In this document: in pieces, positions 52,143-61,897 of the stretch
Layout: the number at the start of each line of letters is the position of its first letter
How positions within the stretch are numbered: position 1 is the stretch's first letter
NCBI GenBank assembly: GCA_019828595.1
Contig: JAHQRK010000017.1
Span: forward strand, 496,001 to 560,000
Direction: 5' to 3'
DNA: 64,000 nucleotides
From: Aphanomyces cochlioides
Taxonomy: Eukaryota > Oomycota > Saprolegniomycetes > Saprolegniales > Verrucalvaceae
The notes under the pieces: generated by a model
Told to the model about the DNA's origin: nothing
Databases searched by the model: none
Seen by the model: the letters and a program-made list of their open reading frames with translations, nothing else
Program-made: the position numbers and the translations under genes

Positions 52143-55100
52143 ATGATTGACAACAACTTCTCCGATGTCCCAACTGAACTCGTGGACTGGGACCCACAAA
52201 TCATCTCCCTCAACACCAATGGCTTCTCCAACAGTCATCGGTACATCCTCGACAAACTATCAAGTGTTCACGACGTTTCCTTTATCCAAGAAACCCGTTT
52301 CCGCACGCCAAGTCTCCACGACCGTGTTGCGTTCCATTGGCAACGCATCACAAACCACGAAGGCTCTTTGTTCTTTGAAGAGCCTATTTACCCTGAAGTA
52401 TCCACGTCGCCAGCCACTGGAGGTCTGGCTACGTTGATACATCCTCACTCTCCTTTGAAGAACGCCACTCAAGTCCCTCATGACAACCCAGTGCTTCGTG
52501 GTCGTTATCTACAAGTGCGATGTACTCTGGGTCCACTGACAGTCGTTCTCCACAATATCTATGCGCCGGCAGCCTTCCAACAACGAGCAAGTTACTTCGA
52601 AGAATTGCCACGCGACTTTCCTCCACATGCGCTCCACATTGTTGGAGGAGATTTCAACTGCACTCTCAACAAAGATTTGGATTCGTTGAGACCCAGTACC
52701 TCCACCATGGCCGGCACCCTTCAACTGGAACAATGGATGCACAGTTTGTCTCTGGTGGACCTGTTTCGCCGTCAAAACCCCGTGGCAAGAATCTTCACAA
52801 GTCCCACACTCACCAACCGACTTGACTACATCTTTTGTTCGTCCACCTTGGCGGGTCTTCGTCATTGGAAGGCGACGCACATGCCACACGTTCCACAGGC
52901 TGACCACGTGGCTTGTCGTATCATCACAAAGCGTCAAACATTGCGCCATGGCTCTGGATCATGGAAAGCTCCAACTTGGCTACTTCGTCTACCACGAGCG
53001 GTCGAGATTGTTCATGGATGTCTGGATCGATTTTTGGACAAGTCTCCAACATTCCACAATATCTCCAAGGCCTACGACATGCTGGTCAATGATATCCGCT
53101 CCCAACTCAAAGAATTCCATTCTCAACGATTGGAGAAACAACATCTGCCGTTGAAGAAGTTAGCTGTCGAGATCGCTTCGCTTTTGCAAGTCCCCAACAT
53201 GCGTCAAGATGCAGTGCTGGTGGATCGAGTGCGAGACCTTCAAAAGCAAATTCACGAGCTGCAAGATCGAGACAAGCAGTTTCGTCAAGACCAGGCGTTC
53301 CAACTTCACTTGTACAAAGCAGAGCGCTCGTCCAAGTTCCACTTCATGTCCCCTGTCCCTACCCCCTTGAAGAAGACAGTCTTCAAAGAGTTGGTGGATG
53401 TCAATGGAAATGTTGTCTCCAATCAACAAGGCATGTCTGACGTCCTGGTCGACTACTACAAGGACTTGTTTGCAGCTCCCGAGGTGCAGCGATCTGGAGA
53501 CGAAGTGTCGTCATTTCTGACCCCATTGACTCGACACAAGCAACTGCCAGAGCAAGCCCAGAAAGAGCTGTCGGCTCCCTTGCGCGCCAACGAGTTCTAT
53601 CATGCTATTCGACACAGCAGTTCGAACTCAGCGCCAGGTCCCAACGCTCTGCCATTCGAAGTCCTCAAACTTGCACCTCACAAGTGGTCGTTGGTATTGG
53701 AGCTGCTATTCACACACCAGCTCCATTCTCACCCTCGCTTGACTCCCATGCAACTTGTCAGTACGCTGGTGTTGCTGCACAAGAAAGGCCCCAAGTCACA
53801 AGCCAAGAACTATCGGCCCATTAGCCTACTCAACACGGATGTGAAAATCCTGACGAGTATTCTGGCTTATCGACTCCAGCGCCACATTCGACACATCATC
53901 CACCCGGACCAGCAAGGCTTTATCCGTCGAAGCAATATCCAAACCAATATTGCACGACTGGATGACATGCTGCACCACATCAAACTACACAGTCCGTCCT
54001 CGATGGTGGCACTGCTTGACTTTGAGAAAGCTTTTGATCGCGTGGACCACGCGTACTTGCTCCGCGTCCTCCGTCACTATGGCTTTCCCGAAACCTTTGT
54101 TGACATGGTTCGCGTACTGTACTCGGGCCGCAAGTCTCGCATCTTGGTGAACGGCTTCTTGTCCAAGCCAGTTCACATCTCACGCGGTGTGTTGCAAGGT
54201 GATCCACTGTCGCCACTTCTGTTTGTGATCGCTTTGGAACCGATGTGCCAACTCCTACGGCAACACTCCAACTATGGCATCAAGTGTGGGGATCGCTACC
54301 ACACTGGGAGTTACTTTGCCGACGACTCGCAACTCTATGCGGCAAATGAGACGTGCCTCCACCGGCAGCTTGCATTGGTTCAAACCTTTTGCGACAAGTC
54401 TGGTTTCCGACTCAACGTAGACAAGACCCAAATTCTGACCTACAGCCAGTTGAATGGGAACCTTGCCTCACTACAAGTTACTTCCGACAGTCCCGTGAAG
54501 GCTCTTGGTATCTTGGTTGCGCCCAATCTTTCTCCATTGGCACGTTTCAATTACGTGTTTGAGAAGTTTGTGGCTCGCTTGTCTTTGTGGCTCTACAAGG
54601 CTCGAACCATGGCCGGAAAAGTCACTATCCTGCACAGCATATGTCTGCCTGTGTTATGGTACCAACTGGCTTTTGTCCCTGCCGACAAAGACCTGGCCAA
54701 AAAGATCGACAAGGCCATGCTTCAATTTATGCATGGTGAAGAAATCAACCCATCCTCCTCTGTCCATGGCCTCCGTTTGATCAAAAAGGAGATCCTATTC
54801 ATGCCGAAGAAGTCCGGTGGCTTAGGCCTGCACCATGCACTTGCTTTATGGCAACAACACAACCGCTCTGTCATGATCAGATGCATTCAAGCCATCACCA
54901 CCCCACCCCGCAAGTCTGCCATGTCCGCCTGGATTACGCCGGGCTATACTCTCCTCGAGAAGGCTTTTCATCCATGGGGTTCCCCCCGAGATCTCCTCTT
55001 GGCAAATGGCTCTTCTGCATTCATCAGACAACTGTACAAGAATCCCAATATCACTCCAATGTGGAAAGCCTTATTGAGTAGCTGGTTTGAATCCCGCTGG

Positions 55101-56198
55101 ACTCCGTACGGCTGTCCAAATCACATCTCATCTTTGGATGTTCCCCTTTGGCACAACTCGTATCTGCCTGGACTCGAAGACCTATACGATCAGTGCTCTA
55201 CATCGACGCAAGACCAAGCCAATGTATTGGCTTCGCTTCACATCACGAAGTTGTCGCATTTGTTGACTCCGTGTCAGCGAGTTTGGCCAGCTTCGATCTT
55301 GTTCGACAAAATCAACCGTGCCTGCCGCCAAGCCAATTTTGTCCCTCCAACGAAACAATGGATCTCAATCTTGGTGACCAAGTTATCACGATTGTTTGAG
55401 ATTGTTTCTGAAGAGGATGCTCCCGTGTTCCACTTGCCGACGCCAAGCTCTGAATGGATGGAATGGCACTGGATGATACACCCTGACTCGAGTCCGATCT
55501 TGTTGGCGCTTGCGACTTCGAAATCGGCTAAGATCAGAGCTTCTCCAGCTGTCAGCTCGTCCATTCTTCCTACCAAGCATCTCAACCTGCCATCCAACTT
55601 TTATGAAGACCCCAAGCGCCTTACCCAACTTGCCGCCTTCCTCCAACCCGACCACATTCTCCCTCGATATGGAGAGTTCATTTTCAAGACCCTTCTCCGC
55701 GCCAACGCCATGCAATATCTGTTTCAGTACCAAGACCCCAAGCCGACGTGTGTCTTCTGTCGTGTCAATGAGACGTACGAGCATTTCCTGTTCTCTTGTG
55801 GATATGGTCAATCTGTTTGGTATTTCTTCAAGGCGATCCAGCGACTGCTCGAGTGTTCCTTTCCGTCCACGTGTCTGGAAATGTTCTACGAGACGCCCAA
55901 GCCGTCCGATGGATACTACATCCGTGGCTATCTGAAGATCTGGCCGATTGTCCGAGCCTGCGTGTATTATCAAATATGGCTCCAACGTGCCGATCGCACC
56001 TTTCGACCCGACCTCACAGCGAAGAGTCCGATGGAAGTTGCCATTCATGCTGCCTCTTTGATCAAGCTACATCTACAACAGCTCCTGGTTGATCTCCCTC
56101 TCAAGAAGGGATACACCAAGGTATTCAATGTGCTCAAGCATCTATCTTCGGACCCCTGGTTACGTCAACACGCCATTCCTGACAGTGTCGTTTCATGA
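52143..56198 (+). CDS. ORF2 polyprotein of c13 (intact)
   Basis: 1351 residues from ATG 52143 (MIDNNF form), with all endonuclease, RT and finger residues of the reference copy present. Variants shared only with c14 include RAVEIV and KQHLPLK. Since the unit has lost most of ORF1 and its leader, transcription would need a promoter elsewhere. The upstream c12 element could provide read-through, but nothing in the sequence proves it. Confidence 0.92.
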   Translation: MIDNNFSDVPTELVDWDPQIISLNTNGFSNSHRYILDKLSSVHDVSFIQETRFRTPSLHDRVAFHWQRITNHEGSLFFEEPIYPEVSTSPATGGLATLIHPHSPLKNATQVPHDNPVLRGRYLQVRCTLGPLTVVLHNIYAPAAFQQRASYFEELPRDFPPHALHIVGGDFNCTLNKDLDSLRPSTSTMAGTLQLEQWMHSLSLVDLFRRQNPVARIFTSPTLTNRLDYIFCSSTLAGLRHWKATHMPHVPQADHVACRIITKRQTLRHGSGSWKAPTWLLRLPRAVEIVHGCLDRFLDKSPTFHNISKAYDMLVNDIRSQLKEFHSQRLEKQHLPLKKLAVEIASLLQVPNMRQDAVLVDRVRDLQKQIHELQDRDKQFRQDQAFQLHLYKAERSSKFHFMSPVPTPLKKTVFKELVDVNGNVVSNQQGMSDVLVDYYKDLFAAPEVQRSGDEVSSFLTPLTRHKQLPEQAQKELSAPLRANEFYHAIRHSSSNSAPGPNALPFEVLKLAPHKWSLVLELLFTHQLHSHPRLTPMQLVSTLVLLHKKGPKSQAKNYRPISLLNTDVKILTSILAYRLQRHIRHIIHPDQQGFIRRSNIQTNIARLDDMLHHIKLHSPSSMVALLDFEKAFDRVDHAYLLRVLRHYGFPETFVDMVRVLYSGRKSRILVNGFLSKPVHISRGVLQGDPLSPLLFVIALEPMCQLLRQHSNYGIKCGDRYHTGSYFADDSQLYAANETCLHRQLALVQTFCDKSGFRLNVDKTQILTYSQLNGNLASLQVTSDSPVKALGILVAPNLSPLARFNYVFEKFVARLSLWLYKARTMAGKVTILHSICLPVLWYQLAFVPADKDLAKKIDKAMLQFMHGEEINPSSSVHGLRLIKKEILFMPKKSGGLGLHHALALWQQHNRSVMIRCIQAITTPPRKSAMSAWITPGYTLLEKAFHPWGSPRDLLLANGSSAFIRQLYKNPNITPMWKALLSSWFESRWTPYGCPNHISSLDVPLWHNSYLPGLEDLYDQCSTSTQDQANVLASLHITKLSHLLTPCQRVWPASILFDKINRACRQANFVPPTKQWISILVTKLSRLFEIVSEEDAPVFHLPTPSSEWMEWHWMIHPDSSPILLALATSKSAKIRASPAVSSSILPTKHLNLPSNFYEDPKRLTQLAAFLQPDHILPRYGEFIFKTLLRANAMQYLFQYQDPKPTCVFCRVNETYEHFLFSCGYGQSVWYFFKAIQRLLECSFPSTCLEMFYETPKPSDGYYIRGYLKIWPIVRACVYYQIWLQRADRTFRPDLTAKSPMEVAIHAASLIKLHLQQLLVDLPLKKGYTKVFNVLKHLSSDPWLRQHAIPDSVVS

Positions 56199-56345
56199 GT
56201 GAGCTGACGGCTCACCACTTCATCTCCTGTTCAATGACCACTTTGCCATATTCTGTTTTCCAAGTTCTATTTATACAGTACGAGGCAAATTAGTAAGTCA
56301 TTAGGGCCTTTGCTCAAAAATAAGGTTAATACAACTCATTCAACC

Positions 56346-56825
56346 AAGACTATTGAGCGCAAGATGGCTTTGTTAAAAGCTCAAGGCAAGCCTCACAACT
56401 ACAAACATCACGTCAACTTCATGGCTCAATACAAGATTCACCCGTCAGAAATCTTGGAAGAATTGACCACGGACATACCAGAGATCAAGCGCATCCTCTT
56501 TGCACTTGCTACGATTGACTTATTCCTCTCAAATCGGGCCCCAGACCTCTACACAAACTCGGAGGCACTGACTGTTCTATTGAACCAAGAAGCAACAAGA
56601 TTGCCTGACACCAACTGCTTGACGGACTGGTCGCTGTTTGCTTTGATCGAAAACTTCAGCGACAATCTCGAGAAGTTCACTTTGCCGGCTCCCGTCTTGT
56701 CGGCCATCTCGATGCTCAAAAGCATCACCAACAATTACCACATCGACGAGCTCTGCAGCAAAGCTCACCACTCCATGAACGCCGACGAAATTGATCCCCT
56801 CGATTTGGAGGACGATCAACTCTAA
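56346..56825 (+). pseudogene. ORF1 C-terminal fragment of c14
   Basis: The same 160-codon remnant as in c13, ending at the TAA 56823-56825. The following spacer has CCTCTCACCCC, as in c11 and c12, where c13 has CCTCTGACCCC. Confidence 0.85.
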
Positions 56826-56903
56826 GGCTTCTATCCCCTGCTTCAATCCATTTCAACCTCCCCTCTCACCCCTCCATTCTACTCATTTTCATCTGTACTC
56901 GTG

Positions 56904-59900
56904 ATGATTGACAACAACTTCTCCGATGTCCCAACTGAACTCGTGGACTGGGACCCACAAATCATCTCCCTCAACACCAATGGCTTCTCCAACAGTCATC
57001 GGTACATCCTCGACAAACTATCAAGTGTTCACGACGTTTCCTTTATCCAAGAAACCCGTTTCCGCACGCCAAGTCTCCACGACCGTGTTGCGTTCCATTG
57101 GCAACGCATCACAAACCACGAAGGCTCTTTGTTCTTTGAAGAGCCTATTTACCCTGAAGTATCCACGTCGCCAGCCACTGGAGGTCTGGCTACGTTGATA
57201 CATCCTCACTCTCCTTTGAAGAACGCCACTCAAGTCCCTCATGACAACCCAGTGCTTCGTGGTCGTTATCTACAAGTGCGATGTACTCTGGGTCCACTGA
57301 CAGTCGTTCTCCACAATATCTATGCGCCGGCAGCCTTCCAAGAACGAGCAAGTTACTTCGAAGAATTGCCACGCGACTTTCCTCCACATGCGCTCCACAT
57401 TGTTGGAGGAGATTTCAACTGCACTCTCAACAAAGATTTGGATTCGTTGAGACCCAGTACCTCCACCATGGCCGGCACCCTTCAACTGGAACAATGGATG
57501 CACAGTTTGTCTCTGGTGGACCTGTTTCGCCGTCAAAACCCCGTGGCAAGAATCTTCACAAGTCCCACACTCACCAACCGACTTGACTACATCTTTTGTT
57601 CGTCCACCTTGGCGGGTCTTCGTCATTGGAAGGCGACGCACATGCCACACGTTCCACAGGCTGACCACGTGGCTTGTCGTATCATCACAAAGCGTCAAAC
57701 ATTGCGCCATGGCTCTGGATCATGGAAAGCTCCAACTTGGCTACTTCGTCTACCACGAGCGGTCGAGATTGTTCATGGATGTCTGGATCGATTTTTGGAC
57801 AAGTCTCCAACATTCCACAATATCTCCAAGGCCTACGACATGCTGGTCAATGATATCCGCTCCCAACTCAAAGAATTCCATTCTCAACGATTGGAGAAAC
57901 AACATCTGCCGTTGAAGAAGTTAGCTGTCGAGATCGCTTCGCTTTTGCAAGTCCCCAACATGCGTCAAGATGCAGTGCTGGTGGATCGAGTGCGAGACCT
58001 TCAAAAGCAAATTCATGAGCTGCAAGATCGAGACAAGCAGTTTCGTCAAGACCAGGCGTTCCAACTTCACTTGTACAAAGCAGAGCGCTCGTCCAAGTTC
58101 CACTTCATGTCCCCTGTCCCTACCCCCTTGAAGAAGACAGTCTTCAAAGAGTTGGTGGATGTCAATGGAAATGTTGTCTCCAATCAACAAGGCATGTCTG
58201 ACGTCCTGGTCGACTACTACAAGGACTTGTTTGCAGCTCCCGAGGTGCAGCGATCTGGAGACGAAGTGTCGTCATTTCTGACCCCATTGACTCGACACAA
58301 GCAACTGCCAGAGCAAGCCCAGAAAGAGCTGTCGGCTCCCTTGCGCGCCAACGAGTTCTATCATGCTATTCGACACAGCAGTTCGAACTCAGCGCCAGGT
58401 CCCAACGCTCTGCCATTCGAAGTCCTCAAACTTGCACCTCACAAGTGGTCGTTGGTATTGGAGCTGCTATTCACACACCAGCGCCATTCTCACCCTCGCT
58501 TGACTCCCATGCAACTTGTCAGTACGCTGGTGTTGCTGCACAAGAAAGGCCCCAAGTCACAAGCCAAGAACTATCGGCCCATTAGCCTACTCAACACGGA
58601 TGTGAAAATCCTGACGAGTATTCTGGCTTATCGACTTCAGCGCCACATTCGACACATCATCCACCCGGGCCAGCAAGGCTTTATCCGTCGAAGCAATATC
58701 CAAACCAATATTGCACGACTGGATGACATGCTGCACCACATCAAACTACACAGTCCGTCCTCGATGGTGGCACTGCTTGACTTTGAGAAAGCTTTTGATC
58801 GCGTGGACCACGCGTACTTGCTCCGCGTCCTCCGTCACTATGGCTTTCCCGAAACCTTTGTTGACATGGTTCGCGTACTGTACTCGGGCCGCAAGTCTCG
58901 CATCTTGGTGAACGGCTTCTTGTCCAAGCCAGTTCACATCTCACGCGGTGTGTTGCAAGGTGATCCACTGTCGCCACTTCTGTTTGTGATCGCTTTGGAA
59001 CCGATGTGCCAACTCCTACGGCAACACTCCAACTATGGCATCAAGTGTGGGGATCGCTACCACACTGGGAGTTACTTTGCCGACGACTCGCAACTCTATG
59101 CTGCAAATGAGACGTGCCTCCACCGGCAGCTTGCATTGGTTCAAACCTTTTGCGACAAGTCTGGTTTCCGACTCAACGTAGACAAGACCCAAATTCTGAC
59201 CTACAGCCAGTTGAATGGGAACCTTGCCTCACTACAAGTTACTTCCGACAGTCCCGTGAAGGCTCTTGGTATCTTGGTTGCGCCCAATCTTTCTCCATTG
59301 GCACGTTTCAATTACGTGTTTGAGAAGTTTGTGGCTCGCTTGTCTTTGTGGCTCTACAAGGCTCGAACCATGGCCGGAAAAGTCACTATCCTGCACAGCA
59401 TATGTCTGCCTGTGTTATGGTACCAACTGGCTTTTGTCCCTGCCGACAAAGACCTGGCCAAAAAGATCGACAAGGCCATGCTTCAATTTATGCATGGTGA
59501 AGAAATCAACCCATCCTCCTCTGTCCATGGCCTCCGTTTGATCAAAAAGGAGATCCTATTCATGCCGAAGAAGTCCGGTGGCTTAGGCCTGCACCATGCA
59601 CTTGCTTTATGGCAACAACACAACCGCTCTGTCATGATCAGATGCATTCAAGCCATCACCACCCCACCCCGCAAGTCTGCCATGTCCGCCTGGATTACGC
59701 CGGGCTATACTCTCCTCGAGAAGGCTTTTCATCCATGGGGTTCCCCCCGAGATCTCCTCTTGGCAAATGGCTCTTCTGCATTCATCAGACAACTGTACAA
59801 GAATCCCAATATCACTCCAATGTGGAAAGCCTTATTGAGTAGCTGGTTTGAATCCCGCTGGACTCCGTACGGCTGTCCAAATCACATCTCATCTTTGGAT

Positions 59901-60959
59901 GTTCCCCTTTGGCACAACTCGTATCTGCCTGGACTCGAAGACCTATACGATCAGTGCTCTACATCGACGCAAGACCAAGCCAATGTATTGGCTTCGCTTC
60001 ACATCACGAAGTTGTCGCATTTGTTGACTCCGTGTCAGCGAGTTTGGCCAGCTTCGATCTTGTTCGACAAAATCAACCGTGCCTGCCGCCAAGCCAATTT
60101 TGTCCCTCCAACGAAACAATGGATCTCAATCTTGGTGACCAAGTTATCACGATTGTTTGAGATTGTTTCTGAAGAGGATGCTCCCGTGTTCCACTTGCCG
60201 ACGCCAAGCTCTGAATGGATGGAATGGCACTGGATAATTCACCCTGACTCGAGTCCGATCTTGTTGGCGCTTGCGACTTCGAAATCGGCTAAGATCAGAG
60301 CTTCTCCAGCTGTCAGCTCGTCCATTCTTCCTACCAAGCATCTCAACCTGCCATCCAACTTTTACGAAGACCCCAAGCGCCTTACCCAACTTGCCGCCTT
60401 CCTCCAACCCGACCACATTCTCCCTCGATATGGAGAGTTCATTTTCAAGACCCTTCTCCGCGCCAACGCCATGCAATATCTGTTTCAGTACCAAGACCCC
60501 AAGCCGACGTGTGTCTTCTGTCGTGTCAATGAGACGTACGAGCATTTCCTGTTCTCTTGTGGATATGGTCAATCTGTTTGGTATTTCTTCAAGGCGATCC
60601 AGCGACTGCTCGAGTGTTCCTTTCCGTCCACGTGTCTGGAAATGTTCTACGAGACGCCCAAGCCGTCCGATGGATACTACATCCGTGGCTATCTGAAGAT
60701 CTGGCCGATTGTCCGAGCCTGCGTGTATTATCAAATATGGCTCCAACGTGCCGATCGCACCTTTCGACCCGACCTCACAGCGAAGAGTCCGATGGAAGTT
60801 GCCATTCATACTGCCTCTTTGATCAAGCTACATCTACAACAGCTCCTGGTTGATCTCCCTCTCAAGAAGGGATACACCAAGGTATTCAATGTGCTCAAGC
60901 ATCTATCTTCGGACCCCTGGTTACGTCAACACGCCATTCCTGACAGTGTCGTTTCATGA
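56904..60959 (+). CDS. ORF2 polyprotein of c14 (intact)
   Basis: 1351 residues from ATG 56904. The catalytic residues are all present. Private changes are THQRHSHP (Leu to Arg), HPGQQGF (Asp to Gly in the conserved fingers region just before motif A) and AIHTASL. The Asp to Gly change lies in a stretch that is DQQGF in every other copy and may weaken the enzyme. The frame is otherwise undamaged. Confidence 0.9.
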   Translation: MIDNNFSDVPTELVDWDPQIISLNTNGFSNSHRYILDKLSSVHDVSFIQETRFRTPSLHDRVAFHWQRITNHEGSLFFEEPIYPEVSTSPATGGLATLIHPHSPLKNATQVPHDNPVLRGRYLQVRCTLGPLTVVLHNIYAPAAFQERASYFEELPRDFPPHALHIVGGDFNCTLNKDLDSLRPSTSTMAGTLQLEQWMHSLSLVDLFRRQNPVARIFTSPTLTNRLDYIFCSSTLAGLRHWKATHMPHVPQADHVACRIITKRQTLRHGSGSWKAPTWLLRLPRAVEIVHGCLDRFLDKSPTFHNISKAYDMLVNDIRSQLKEFHSQRLEKQHLPLKKLAVEIASLLQVPNMRQDAVLVDRVRDLQKQIHELQDRDKQFRQDQAFQLHLYKAERSSKFHFMSPVPTPLKKTVFKELVDVNGNVVSNQQGMSDVLVDYYKDLFAAPEVQRSGDEVSSFLTPLTRHKQLPEQAQKELSAPLRANEFYHAIRHSSSNSAPGPNALPFEVLKLAPHKWSLVLELLFTHQRHSHPRLTPMQLVSTLVLLHKKGPKSQAKNYRPISLLNTDVKILTSILAYRLQRHIRHIIHPGQQGFIRRSNIQTNIARLDDMLHHIKLHSPSSMVALLDFEKAFDRVDHAYLLRVLRHYGFPETFVDMVRVLYSGRKSRILVNGFLSKPVHISRGVLQGDPLSPLLFVIALEPMCQLLRQHSNYGIKCGDRYHTGSYFADDSQLYAANETCLHRQLALVQTFCDKSGFRLNVDKTQILTYSQLNGNLASLQVTSDSPVKALGILVAPNLSPLARFNYVFEKFVARLSLWLYKARTMAGKVTILHSICLPVLWYQLAFVPADKDLAKKIDKAMLQFMHGEEINPSSSVHGLRLIKKEILFMPKKSGGLGLHHALALWQQHNRSVMIRCIQAITTPPRKSAMSAWITPGYTLLEKAFHPWGSPRDLLLANGSSAFIRQLYKNPNITPMWKALLSSWFESRWTPYGCPNHISSLDVPLWHNSYLPGLEDLYDQCSTSTQDQANVLASLHITKLSHLLTPCQRVWPASILFDKINRACRQANFVPPTKQWISILVTKLSRLFEIVSEEDAPVFHLPTPSSEWMEWHWIIHPDSSPILLALATSKSAKIRASPAVSSSILPTKHLNLPSNFYEDPKRLTQLAAFLQPDHILPRYGEFIFKTLLRANAMQYLFQYQDPKPTCVFCRVNETYEHFLFSCGYGQSVWYFFKAIQRLLECSFPSTCLEMFYETPKPSDGYYIRGYLKIWPIVRACVYYQIWLQRADRTFRPDLTAKSPMEVAIHTASLIKLHLQQLLVDLPLKKGYTKVFNVLKHLSSDPWLRQHAIPDSVVS

Positions 60960-61104
60960 GTGAGCTGACGGCTCACCACTTCATCTCCTGTTCAATGACC
61001 ACTTTGCCATATTCTGTTTTCCAAGTTCTATTTATACAGTACGAGGCAAATTAGTAAGTCATTAGGGCCTTTGCTCAAAAATAAGGTTAATACAACTCAT
61101 TTAA

Positions 61105-61819
61105 CCGCCAAGGTGGACGAACAAAAGATGTAGTCAAGTCGGTTGGTGAGTGTGGGACTTGTGAAGGCTCGTGCCACGGGGTTTTGACGGCGAAACAGAT
61201 CCACCAGAGACAAACTGTGCATCCATTGTTCCAGTTGAAGGGTGCCGGCCATGGTGGAGGTACTGGGTCTCAACGAATCCAAATCTTTGTTGAGAGTGCA
61301 GTTGAAATCTCCTCCAACAATGTGGAGCGCATGTGGAGGAAAGTCGCGTGGCAATTCTTCGAAGTAACTTGCTCGTTGTTGGAAGGCTGCCGGCGCATAG
61401 ATATTGTGGAGAACGACTGTCAGTGGGCCCAGAGTACATCGCACTTGTAGATAACGACCACGAAGCACTGGGTTGTCATGAGGGACTTGAGTGGCGTTCT
61501 TCAAAGGAGAGTGAGGATGTATCAACGTAGCCAGACCTCCAGTGGCTGGCGACGTGGATACTTCAGGGTAAATAGGCTCTTCAAAGAACAAAGAGCCTTC
61601 GTGGTTTGTGATGCGTTGCCAATGGAACGCAACACGGTCGTGGAGACTTGGCGTGCGGAAACGGGTTTCTTGGATAAAGGAAACGTCGTGAACACTTGAT
61701 AGTTTGTCGAGGATGTACCGATGACTGTTGGAGAAGCCATTGGTGTTGAGGGAGATGATTTGTGGGTCCCAGTCCACGAGTTCAGTTGGGACATCGGAGA
61801 AGTTGTTGTTGTCACTCAT
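61105..61819 (-). pseudogene. ORF2 5' fragment of c15 (endonuclease)
   Basis: ATG at 61819-61817 (MSDNNNF, one extra Asn codon compared with the MSDNNF copies). The endonuclease is open through QETR and GGDFN to FCSSTLA, where c14 abuts; the catalytic ADH and the whole RT are missing. The frame stops two codons into c14. Confidence 0.87.
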
Positions 61820-61897
61820 CACGAGTACAGATGAAAATGAGTAGAATGGAGGGGTGAGAGGGGAGGTTGAAATGGATTGAAGCAGGGGATAGAAGCC

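Larger units (their letters stand above)
51585..56345 (+). mobile_element. LINE unit c13, 5'-truncated, tandem unit 1 (4761 bp)
   Basis: It begins in ORF1 at AAGACTATTG directly after the 3' end of c12 and ends at AACC (56345), where an identical junction starts c14. The spacing between the two identical junctions is exactly 4761 bp. No target duplication separates the units, so this is a head-to-tail array. c13 has MIHPDSS in ORF2 where c12 and c14 have IIHPDSS, while c12 and c13 share TTTTATGAAG against TTTTACGAAG in c14. Confidence 0.9.
56346..61106 (+). mobile_element. LINE unit c14, 5'-truncated, tandem unit 2 (4761 bp)
   Basis: It has the same truncation point and same junction bases as c13. 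It ends with an ordinary TTTAACC at 61100-61106, and then minus-strand ORF2 of c15 begins (CCGCCAAGGTGG). That right flank has no matching left flank in the window, since c12 is preceded by plus-strand c11. Confidence 0.9.

Noticed and set aside
51585..61106. CRISPR, satellite or rDNA-like array
   Set aside because: The tandem units are 4.76-kb truncated LINE copies with coding sequence. No short regular repeats with spacers and no rRNA or tRNA sequence are seen.
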